Below are positions 36,932-44,361 of a stretch of DNA of 64,000 nt, piece after piece (position 1 is the first letter of the stretch; each line of letters opens with the position of its first letter). The stretch spans positions 269,326 through 333,325 of the forward strand of contig NZ_JHWV01000006.1 in the NCBI RefSeq assembly GCF_000622005.1, read 5' to 3'. The stretch is from Anaerovibrio sp. RM50. GTDB lineage: Bacteria; Bacillota; Negativicutes; Selenomonadales; Selenomonadaceae. A model generated the notes under the pieces. The model saw only the letters and a program-made list of their open reading frames with translations. It was not told the DNA's origin and did not search any database. A program made the translations under genes and the position numbers.

Positions 36932-37141
36932 CTACATTTTCAAGAGCATCGCCACATTTTCCGGGCAGTATTCTATCTGCTCTGACCAGCGGCGTATGGC
37001 TTCAGACAAATCACCCGTAATGGCTGCTGCTATAAAAATATATTCCGTGGATATATCTGTATAAATCAGCAAATCATCCAGGCTGTAATCACTGGCTATA
37101 CAGGAAAAATCCTTATAAAATGACGGATAAACTGTATTCAT
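36932..37141 (-). CDS. Small protein of unknown function
   Basis: A 69-residue soluble protein (MNTVYPSFYKDFSCIASDYSL...). No family recognised. It is probably real because AGGTGATGGG precedes its ATG and it starts only 12 bp after the yqeY stop. Composition is mixed alpha-like with acidic patches; no membrane segment. Confidence 0.55.
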   Translation of the reverse strand: MNTVYPSFYKDFSCIASDYSLDDLLIYTDISTEYIFIAAAITGDLSEAIRRWSEQIEYCPENVAMLLKM

Positions 37142-37153
37142 CCCATCACCTGC

Positions 37154-37597
37154 TTAATTCAGGGCTTCCTTCACTAATGTATTGACCATCTTTCCATCAG
37201 CACGGCCTTTAACCTTTGGCATAAGTGCCCCCATTACCTTGCCCATATCCTTTGGTGATGAAGCACCAGTCTGCTCCACAGCCTCTTTCACCAAGGCACG
37301 TACCTCATCCTCAGATAACTGCTGTGGCAAATATGGCATCAGAAAAGCAATCTCGGCTTCATTCTGAGCTACCAAATCAGCCCGTCCGCCTTTTTCGAAA
37401 TCTGCGATAGAGTCCTTACGCATCTTAACTTCCTTGCTAATAACGGCTATTACAGCATCATCATCCAGCTCTACCTTGTTGTCAATTTCCTGCTGCTTAA
37501 TGGCACCTCTAACCATGCGAATAACTGCCAAGCGCTCCTTTTCCTTGCCCTTCATTGCTTCCTTCATATCATTTGCCAACTGTTCTTTAAGTGACAT
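37154..37597 (-). CDS. yqeY: GatB/YqeY domain-containing protein
   Basis: A 147-residue YqeY-type protein: MSLKEQLANDMKEAMKGKEKERLAVIRMVRGAIK (residues 1-34), then EVKMRKDSIADFEKGGRADLV and LPQQLSEDEVRALV, matching the tail domain of GatB. Function is unclear; some members are linked to tRNA amidotransfer. The ATG at 37597 has GGAGGTGC upstream. It is inserted in the gap between jetB and jetC. An inverted repeat (AAAGACTTTAA...TTAAAGTCTTT, 37619-37661) lies just upstream and could be a regulatory hairpin. Confidence 0.88.
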   Translation of the reverse strand: MSLKEQLANDMKEAMKGKEKERLAVIRMVRGAIKQQEIDNKVELDDDAVIAVISKEVKMRKDSIADFEKGGRADLVAQNEAEIAFLMPYLPQQLSEDEVRALVKEAVEQTGASSPKDMGKVMGALMPKVKGRADGKMVNTLVKEALN

Positions 37598-37618
37598 ATT
37601 ATGCACCTCCAAAAAATT

Positions 37619-37661
37619 AAAGACTTTAACCACATATAAATATAGCGATTAAAGTCTTTAA
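37619..37661 (-). promoter_or_regulatory. Inverted repeat upstream of yqeY
   Basis: AAAGACTTTAA at one end and TTAAAGTCTTT at the other form an 11-bp perfect stem with a ~20-base AT-rich loop, followed on the minus strand by AATTTTTT and then the yqeY ribosome site. It could be a terminator for the DUF2007-like gene, an attenuator, or an operator; the sequence does not decide. Confidence 0.5.
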
Positions 37662-37749
37662 AATCAATATTTTAGTATTCAGCACTTCCTTTTTTAATGA
37701 GAACTGCCAGGTAATACTGTTTCAATAAGCTCCGTAATTATGAAAATTA

Positions 37750-38031
37750 TCACAGTTGAAATCCGCACGCTTTTATAGGAAGTACATTTCCCTCCAGTAT
37801 AGTGAGTGCCTGTTCCTTATACTTAATTGGTACTTCAATACGGAAAATATACTGTTTTTTTGTCCCCCATATATTCCCCGGATTGAGATTACTACAGCAT
37901 CCAGCAATTGGTGCTTCCTCAGACTCAAAGGATGTATATTCTATTCCGTTTGACTCCAACAGATTTCTGGCTTTCGCCCAATCATCCTTGTCCCTTGAAC
38001 GATATACCACGATTTTTCGCCAATTAAACAT
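37750..38031 (-). CDS. DUF2007-like small protein
   Basis: A ~93-residue protein starting MFNWRKIVVYRSRDKDDWAKARNLLESNGIEYTSFES, which resembles the ferredoxin-like signal-transducing fold of DUF2007 proteins (short beta-alpha-beta with a CC pair at AGCCSN). GGAGGG lies six bases before the ATG at 38031; an ATG at 38037 abuts that site. Function unknown. Confidence 0.65.
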   Translation of the reverse strand: MFNWRKIVVYRSRDKDDWAKARNLLESNGIEYTSFESEEAPIAGCCSNLNPGNIWGTKKQYIFRIEVPIKYKEQALTILEGNVLPIKACGFQL

Positions 38032-38173
38032 ATCCATCCCTCCAATAACCAGTACCATTATACAATTTAATAAAAATAAATGTTTTCAAAATATTAATCA
38101 GACACAATATTCACTGGATTTCCGGCAAAGACTACAAAATCACTAACCACTTATTTATCCACAATAGGTAGCT

Positions 38174-38599
38174 TTATGACCAATACAATTCACCGATTTC
38201 CAGCAGAGAAGAATGGACTGTTGATAGTGAACCATAGGCACGGCGTAATAAAGCCCGCACACGGGCTACCAGCTCCCGGGTACTAAAGGGCTTAGTAATA
38301 TAATCATCAGCCCCGATTTCCAACCCACTTAGCTGGTCAGCTTCTGCATCCAATGCCGTCAACATTATGATGGGCACCGAGCTGTTTTCACGAATTCGCC
38401 GGCATACCTCATAGCCATCCATTCCAGGTAACATAATATCCAGCAAAATGATATCCGGCTGATGCTCGGTCACTTCAATTAGTGCACTTGGACCACTCAT
38501 AGCGGTATAAACCTTGAAGTTTTCCTTGGCAAAATATTCTGTTAGTAGCTCGATTAGTTTATTATCATCATCGGCAATAAGAATTGAGTATGAATTCAC
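38174..38599 (-). pseudogene. Truncated OmpR-family response regulator (receiver only)
   Basis: A 141-residue protein with a full receiver domain: ILIADDDNKLIELL (acidic pocket), DIILLDIMLPGMDGYEVCRRI with the phospho-Asp near residue 54, MLTALDA, and YITKPFSTRELVARVRALLRR (Lys near residue 104). The frame then shows the start of an OmpR winged helix (LLEIGELYWS) and stops; the DNA-binding domain is gone and the following bases carry several stops in that frame. It could act as a stand-alone receiver but looks like a 3'-truncated gene. No histidine kinase lies next to it. Confidence 0.8.
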
Positions 38600-38626
38600 A
38601 TTAAACCGCCTTTCTCTTTCATAAAG

Positions 38627-38661
38627 GGAAAATACCCAACGGCAAGCTGCTGTTGGGTATT
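38627..38661 (-). terminator. Terminator after the His-rich membrane protein
   Basis: AATACCCAAC/GTTGGGTATT stem (10 bp) with an 11-base loop, followed on the minus strand by TTCCC; it lies just past the stop at 38672 and upstream of the truncated regulator. Confidence 0.7.
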
Positions 38662-38671
38662 CGGGGTAAAT

Positions 38672-39205
38672 TTATTCGTGGGAATGGCCTGCATGACCAG
38701 AGCCATCGGAATGGTCATGAGAATGCATAGGCATTTCCTGCTGTGCCACTGGCCTTAAATCATTAATAGTCGGATCAACCATACCGAAAATCATCGCTAC
38801 ATGACTGACAATTAAAAAGCCAATCAACAGCATAAAATGAGATTTGGTGCGCTCCTTTGATGAAGCATTTCTTTTAACTATACCAAATTCCAATAAGGTA
38901 ATACCCAGCAGAGGGACTATACCGCACAGATATGCGCCTACAGCTACCACATCAACCCAACCACGCCATTCAATATTTGGAACCACATACGTAATCAGAT
39001 AGATGAATACACCGGTAAAATAAATACCAGTTATTTTACCTAACCATGTATTAATACTCTTCCATGAATTTTCACCTGTATCCTTTAGATACAGCGTATA
39101 AAATTCCGTTGCCACCAAAAATTCCGCTAACCCAACTGGTATAACCATGAATAATATTAAATTCCATGGCTGATTCGTCATTAAAAGCTCCATATAATTT
39201 GTCAT
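38672..39205 (-). CDS. Membrane protein with histidine-rich tail (DUF6803-like)
   Basis: A ~177-residue membrane protein with four hydrophobic segments (LILFMVIPVGLAEFLVATEFYTLYL, ITGIYFTGVFIYLITYVV, VAVGAYLCGIVPLLGITLLEF, FMLLIGFLIVSHVAMIFGM). The C-terminus is a likely metal-binding tail, HSHDHSDGSGHAGHSHE. The layout resembles DUF6803 proteins, whose function is unknown. AAGGAG lies 8 bases before the ATG at 39205. Upstream, a perfect inverted repeat TTTGCTTGC...GCAAGCAAA (39230-39259) overlaps the promoter region. A metal-sensing role with the neighbouring regulator is inference. Confidence 0.7.
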   Translation of the reverse strand: MTNYMELLMTNQPWNLILFMVIPVGLAEFLVATEFYTLYLKDTGENSWKSINTWLGKITGIYFTGVFIYLITYVVPNIEWRGWVDVVAVGAYLCGIVPLLGITLLEFGIVKRNASSKERTKSHFMLLIGFLIVSHVAMIFGMVDPTINDLRPVAQQEMPMHSHDHSDGSGHAGHSHE

Positions 39206-39229
39206 AATCTGCACTCCTTAAAACTTAAT

Positions 39230-39259
39230 TTTGCTTGCAGATTTATTGTAGCAAGCAAA
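39230..39259. promoter_or_regulatory. Inverted repeat in promoter region of His-rich membrane protein gene
   Basis: TTTGCTTGC and GCAAGCAAA, perfect 9-bp arms 12 bp apart, 25 bp upstream of the gene start. A TACAAT-like -10 lies inside. It is placed like an operator. Confidence 0.5.
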
Positions 39260-39375
39260 TGTGCAGATGATATGGAGGGAATATGAAGAAACTGTGAAGA
39301 TTAATGTATTAGCACTTCTTTAAACGATAAAACGAAGACCAGAAGCTATCAGCAGCTATGAAAGTAGGCAGCTTT

Positions 39376-39990
39376 TTAACCTATCAGTACATCATCATCA
39401 GACTGGTCACTATCCTTTGCCCCATAATTTATATAGTCCTGCAACCGCTCATTGAACTTCTGGAGCCAGTCTGCGGTGACGAAGCTCCTTATAAGCTCCC
39501 TAACTTCATAGGTATCCGTTTGGCCGTAGACCTCTGACAAAAAGCCCATTTCCACTGCCTTTTTAATGTGGCGGTTCACTTCATTATCAAACTTGGTTTC
39601 ATTGGTGGCGGCGGGATAAAATGGCTTCAGTCTAAGCTTAATATCCTCAAGGGAAAGAACAAGAATGCTGTCACCGTTGGAGGCATCAAAATCCCCCAGA
39701 CTTTTACGAAGCTGCACCAAAAGAATACTCAAACCATAACTTAACTGATGGCGTGGCACCAGCCGCGGCAAATTCTCATCCTCATTTTGCTTTACATAGG
39801 CATAGCCCGCATTATCGTCCACATAAAGGAGCAGGCCAATCTGGGCCACATATTCCTCCATGCGGGGCTGATTTTCCTTAATAATGTTCCATATATCCGG
39901 CTGGGTGCGCTTATCGACCACGCCCTTTAAAATCGTAATCAGGGCGCGGGAATAGTCCATATCCTTTTCCTCAATCAACATATCTTCCAT
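39376..39990 (-). CDS. jetB: DUF4194 protein, JetB/MksE-type condensin subunit
   Basis: A 204-residue DUF4194 protein with winged-helix (kite) features: YSRALITILKGVVDKRTQPDIWNII (residues ~13-37), QIGLLLYVDDNAGYAYVKQ and RHQLSYGLSILLVQLRKSLGDFD (~81-103). KITE subunits bridge the kleisin and SMC heads. The gene begins 3 bp after jetA ends. In Wadjet operons jetC follows directly; here other genes intervene. Confidence 0.9.
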   Translation of the reverse strand: MEDMLIEEKDMDYSRALITILKGVVDKRTQPDIWNIIKENQPRMEEYVAQIGLLLYVDDNAGYAYVKQNEDENLPRLVPRHQLSYGLSILLVQLRKSLGDFDASNGDSILVLSLEDIKLRLKPFYPAATNETKFDNEVNRHIKKAVEMGFLSEVYGQTDTYEVRELIRSFVTADWLQKFNERLQDYINYGAKDSDQSDDDVLIG

Positions 39991-39993
39991 TCC

Positions 39994-41466
39994 TTACCCC
40001 TCTTTTTTGTAAAAAATAATCTTATCCATATCCACCTGAATATCCACGGCGTTAACATTTTCCATATCCAGCTGCTGACGCTCACCCTCCACGAAGCTGC
40101 GGCTGTCACTGCTGGCAATTACCAAATAGTTAAGAAGCTCTGTAAGTCCCTTGGTAAGGGGGTGCTTTGCCAAAATCTCGCTCAAGGAGACCTTTTCCCT
40201 GTCTCCAAGGACCTGGGCAATATTTTCCTCCAGCACCTTTCGGTCCACGTAAACCTGTTTAAACAGGGCCTCCACGGAACCCTGATGATTTCCCTTTTCA
40301 AGGGCACTGCTTTCGATAATAGGCTTTTTCGGCGGCACAAAAAGAGGCCTGTCCATAACAAAATCAAAGAATGGGGCCGACTGATCCATCTGGGCAAATT
40401 CAGCATCTCTCGGGATATTGTTCTTTATGGAAAGGGACTTATCCTCCACCTGCTTAATAAGCTCATAAATGTAACGCTCCTGCTCCAGATAGCCCTCATC
40501 CACATATTGGCGGATCTGACGGGACAAATTGCTGACGGTGTCCATAACCTGTCTTGCCGCCTCAGACCACTGACGGCGGATATGACGCATATCGTACTGC
40601 TTCTCCACCTCATCAATGCCCTCAATTTTCAGGATTCTTCCCAGGGCCTCGTCCATTTCCTCACGGGAGGACTGGTTCATGAGATAATCCCAAAAGGCCC
40701 CAAAGCTCCTGCCCTGCTCCGAGTGCTGTATATAATCCCTGTCCTGAAAGAACTTTTCCAAAAGCTCTCCCTTGCCCTTTTTCCAGGTGACTATCTGCTC
40801 CATAAGGCTCCGCTCCAGCTGACGGAAATTTTCCTCCACCTCACGAAAATCCGCCAGTATACTTCTGGCGGTTTCAGCGGCGTGAATATATCTGTCCTTT
40901 ATCTGAACTTCATTTAAAATTTTAGGTGTGCCTCCATTTTTAAGGTAGGCAATCTCCTTTTCAATGGCTTCCTTTTCCTCCTGCAGCCGGGCAATGCGGC
41001 TTTCAGCACTAACATTGCTTTCCTCATCAATTTCCCTTATAAGGTTAAACACCAGGCGAACCCTTGACTCAGTGCCAATAAAGCTCTGCTTTTTCAGGCC
41101 TGCCAGCCACTCAATGCCCCGCTGGGCATCTGCCGTCAAATCATAGCAGGGCTCGTTCTTCTTAACGAAAAATTTTCGGAGCCATGAGTGCTGACCGTCA
41201 GTCCACGATGTCAAATAATCCTTGGCAGGACGGATAATCCCCTGGGCCTCGGCATTATCGTGAAGGTCATATATAAAATTATTAAGATCCTCCAGCAGTC
41301 TGTCCTCCGGCACGGCCCTTTGATTATTAACCATAAACTCCTTATAAAGAAAGGCCGCCACGAAGCTGCACTGCTCAGAGGCCAACAGCCGCCAGGCAGG
41401 GTGCTCATTTCTCAGCTTCACCAAAAAGCTGTACTGCATATTGTCAGGTATATTATCATTCATCAT
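39994..41466 (-). CDS. jetA: DUF3375 protein, JetA/MksF-type kleisin
   Basis: A 490-residue DUF3375 protein: LRNEHPAWRLLASEQCSFVAAFLYKEF (residues ~17-43), LTADAQRGIEWLAGL (~121-135), SRVRLVFNLIREI (~144-156) and a long coiled-coil centre. DUF3375 is the kleisin-like subunit of Wadjet (JetA) and MksBEF (MksF), which entraps DNA with the ATPase. It is the first gene of the jet cluster and is 65 bp downstream of the RsmJ-like methyltransferase. Confidence 0.9.
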   Translation of the reverse strand: MMNDNIPDNMQYSFLVKLRNEHPAWRLLASEQCSFVAAFLYKEFMVNNQRAVPEDRLLEDLNNFIYDLHDNAEAQGIIRPAKDYLTSWTDGQHSWLRKFFVKKNEPCYDLTADAQRGIEWLAGLKKQSFIGTESRVRLVFNLIREIDEESNVSAESRIARLQEEKEAIEKEIAYLKNGGTPKILNEVQIKDRYIHAAETARSILADFREVEENFRQLERSLMEQIVTWKKGKGELLEKFFQDRDYIQHSEQGRSFGAFWDYLMNQSSREEMDEALGRILKIEGIDEVEKQYDMRHIRRQWSEAARQVMDTVSNLSRQIRQYVDEGYLEQERYIYELIKQVEDKSLSIKNNIPRDAEFAQMDQSAPFFDFVMDRPLFVPPKKPIIESSALEKGNHQGSVEALFKQVYVDRKVLEENIAQVLGDREKVSLSEILAKHPLTKGLTELLNYLVIASSDSRSFVEGERQQLDMENVNAVDIQVDMDKIIFYKKEG

Positions 41467-41531
41467 TCTATCAATAACACCTACAGTTTAATAATGCCTA
41501 TGTTTCAATAACAACTATACTTTAATAATGT

Positions 41532-42314
41532 TTAAAGCTTAATAACGCCATAATGGACCTTGGAATGCTTGCCCCCCACAATGGTATCAAATCCAAGACG
41601 GGCGAATTCAAGACTGCGGCTGTTTTCCTTCATAACCACCCTATGTCTTGCCACCCTCTTTGCCTCATTAACCGCCTCTATTGACAAGGGGCGGTGGTCC
41701 GCCACGGCGCGGATAGGATTAATATTATGGCTGTCCTTTAATGGGTGGCGGAACATAGGATCAAAGTAAATAACGTCCACGGACTTATCAGGCAGAGTCT
41801 TTAAATACTCATTATAATCAGCATTTATGACATTCACCCGCTTAATGGCACTGTGAAGCTCATAATTGGTGGCGAGAAAATGCTTCATGCCCTCACCGGT
41901 TACAAAGGCAATAAGAGGACTGGCCTCAAGACCCGTTACACTTCCCGATTCCCCTGTCACAAAGCTGGCCACTATGGCATCAGCCCCAAAGCCCAGGGTA
42001 CAGTCCAGCACGCTCATGCCTTCCTTTAAATCCATGGCTGTTGCCATGTGATCCTCATCACCCATGCGGATATTTTTAATGCGCAGCTGGGACATATTGG
42101 GGTGGAAAAACAGCTCCCCGTCACGGGTATCCAACACAAAGCTGCCCTTTTTGGCCACCAGAATATTGTCTACCCCGTATTCCTCACGCATTTCAGGCAA
42201 AGCCGCACGATTACGCTTAACATTTTTTATGCCCAGCTTCTCCGCCGCATAGGCCGCCAGCTCAATACTTTCCCTATGATTTTTTCTGTCCGTTGTGACA
42301 ATGGTATTTAGCAT
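41532..42314 (-). CDS. RsmJ-like class I SAM methyltransferase
   Basis: A ~260-residue methyltransferase. Motif I is MSVLDCTLGFGADAIVASFV (residues ~109-128) and the catalytic-type motif IV is VDVIYFDPMFRHP (~188-200), the DPMF signature of the RsmJ/YhiQ group that methylates 16S rRNA G1516 in enterobacteria. The target here is not certain. AGGAG lies 7 bases before the ATG at 42314. It follows mutL with a 43-bp gap in the mismatch-repair operon. Confidence 0.85.
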   Translation of the reverse strand: MLNTIVTTDRKNHRESIELAAYAAEKLGIKNVKRNRAALPEMREEYGVDNILVAKKGSFVLDTRDGELFFHPNMSQLRIKNIRMGDEDHMATAMDLKEGMSVLDCTLGFGADAIVASFVTGESGSVTGLEASPLIAFVTGEGMKHFLATNYELHSAIKRVNVINADYNEYLKTLPDKSVDVIYFDPMFRHPLKDSHNINPIRAVADHRPLSIEAVNEAKRVARHRVVMKENSRSLEFARLGFDTIVGGKHSKVHYGVIKL

Positions 42315-42357
42315 TAATTCTCCTAAATATATATTGCAGCAATATCGTGTGGGCAGC

Positions 42358-44361
42358 TTAAAAGCCGGTGCGCTTAAACATCTTGGCCAGCTCATCGCTG
42401 CTGAATTTCAAAATTGTTGGTCTGCCATGAGGGCAGGTGTATGGCATGGCTGTTTTATTAAGCTCGTCCAAAATAATCTCCATCTGACGGAAATTGAGCT
42501 CAAAGCCCGCCTTTATGGCCGCCTTGCAGGCCGTCATGGCAAGACACTCATGGCGAATCTCCGCCGCACTGAGCTGATGCATATCCTCCAGGGAAACCAA
42601 AATCTCCCGAATAGTGCTTTCTGCCTCAGCCACGGGAATATCCGCCGGAATCTCCATGAGTCGGTACTGATCCGGCCCGCTTGCTTCAAGGCCAAAGCCC
42701 AGACTATGGAACATTTCCAGATTGCTTTCGATAAGCTGTGCTTCCCTTTCGCTGAAATCCAAAATGAGATGCACCAAAAGCTGCTGGGAAGGTATACGCT
42801 CTGTCATGGCCGCAAAACGGTCGTACAAAATGCGCTCATGGGCCGCATGCTGGTCAATAATATAAAGCCCGTTTGCATCCTGGGCAATAATATAAGTGTT
42901 GTCCACCTGACCGATGGGAACCATAGGCGTTGCGCTGATACCTGCGGAAGCAGCCCCCCTAGTCTTATCCTCTATTATTTCCCCGGTTTCAGTATTAACA
43001 AGTACATCATTTTCCATGACAGTTTTTTCTGTCTCATTTGCGGCTGTATATGTACTATTTACTGTTGCCCCCTCCGAAGGGACCAGACTATCTCTTTTCA
43101 TCTGGGACAATTCCGCCTGGGCCTCATGAAGAGTTTTCGCCTGCTGCTCCACCCTATACTGATATGCGGAAGAAGGAATACCAGAAGGGGTATAGCTGCC
43201 ATGACTTACGGAGCTGGCAACACTGTTAACCATTGGCTGTGACGCCGGCACAAAGTGCATATCCTCAATAAGAGGTGCCATAACGGGCTTTGCCTCCTTC
43301 ATGGAGGCAGGAGCTCCCGTAAAATGTCTCTCCGGACGCTCCACCTGAGCGGCAATATTTCCAAGGGCTTCCCCATGTGGACGCACTGCATCCAGCACAG
43401 CCTTATATACTGCCTTAAAAATTCTCCCCTCGTCCTCAAATTTAATCTCACTTTTTTGAGGGTGAACATTTACATCAATGGAATTTGGCGCCACCTCCAT
43501 AATGAGAGCCACCATTGGATAGCCGGATTTTGGAATCAATGAGGAATAGGCATTATCCACAGCCTTTGACATGGCCCTGTTGGATATAATGCGGCCATTA
43601 ACAATAAAGGTCTGCCAATTTCTGTTGCTTCTGATGGTGGAAGGCTTGGAAATATAGCCCTTGATGGTAATATCATCATCGGCAAAATCCATGCCCAGCA
43701 GGGCATCCCCCACAGAGCCCCCATAAATACTGCGGAGAGTATCATGGAGATTGCCGTTTCCCGGGGTAACCACGGAGGTTTTATTGTTATTGATAAATTT
43801 AAATGCAATATCTGGGCGGGAAATAGCCAGCTTAATAATAAACTCGTTTATCTTGCTGGCCTCGGTGTTGTTTGTCTTCATAAACTTTTTACGGGCCGGG
43901 GTATTGAAAAACAAATCCTCCACCCGAATAGTGGTGCCCAGACTGCAGCCGGTCTCACCGATTTCCGGCTCCCTGCCCCCAATAATCTTAACCTCAGTTC
44001 CCAGCTCTGCCCCCGCCTGACGGGTCTGCAAGGTAAATCGGGATACAGAGGAAATACTTGGCAGGGCCTCACCACGAAAGCCCAAAGTGTCTATATCCAT
44101 AAGGTCCTCAACCTTAAAGATTTTCGATGTGGCATGACGGCGGATAGCCATTTTCGCATCTTCCATGCTCATGCCGATACCATTATCCGATACCCGCATA
44201 AAGCTGGTACCCCCAGCCATGATTTCCACTTCAATGCGGTCAGCCTTGGCATCCATGGCATTTTCGATTAATTCCTTTATAACTGAAGCAGGTCTTTCTA
44301 CTACTTCACCTGCCGCTATCTTATTGATAGTGCTATCGTCAAGAACATGAACGAAACTCAT
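42358..44361 (-). CDS. mutL: DNA mismatch repair protein MutL
   Basis: A 667-residue MutL. The N-terminal GHKL ATPase has ELIENAMDAKAD (residues ~30-41), DNGIGM, and GFRGEALPSISSV. The C-terminal dimerisation/endonuclease domain has DQHAAHERILYD, ACKAAIKAG and CPHGRPT, so nicking activity is likely; the usual last Glu of the first motif is Asp here. The middle linker (~residues 345-460) is variable. Its start overlaps mutS by 4 bp (ATGA). Confidence 0.95.
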   Translation of the reverse strand: MSFVHVLDDSTINKIAAGEVVERPASVIKELIENAMDAKADRIEVEIMAGGTSFMRVSDNGIGMSMEDAKMAIRRHATSKIFKVEDLMDIDTLGFRGEALPSISSVSRFTLQTRQAGAELGTEVKIIGGREPEIGETGCSLGTTIRVEDLFFNTPARKKFMKTNNTEASKINEFIIKLAISRPDIAFKFINNNKTSVVTPGNGNLHDTLRSIYGGSVGDALLGMDFADDDITIKGYISKPSTIRSNRNWQTFIVNGRIISNRAMSKAVDNAYSSLIPKSGYPMVALIMEVAPNSIDVNVHPQKSEIKFEDEGRIFKAVYKAVLDAVRPHGEALGNIAAQVERPERHFTGAPASMKEAKPVMAPLIEDMHFVPASQPMVNSVASSVSHGSYTPSGIPSSAYQYRVEQQAKTLHEAQAELSQMKRDSLVPSEGATVNSTYTAANETEKTVMENDVLVNTETGEIIEDKTRGAASAGISATPMVPIGQVDNTYIIAQDANGLYIIDQHAAHERILYDRFAAMTERIPSQQLLVHLILDFSEREAQLIESNLEMFHSLGFGLEASGPDQYRLMEIPADIPVAEAESTIREILVSLEDMHQLSAAEIRHECLAMTACKAAIKAGFELNFRQMEIILDELNKTAMPYTCPHGRPTILKFSSDELAKMFKRTGF

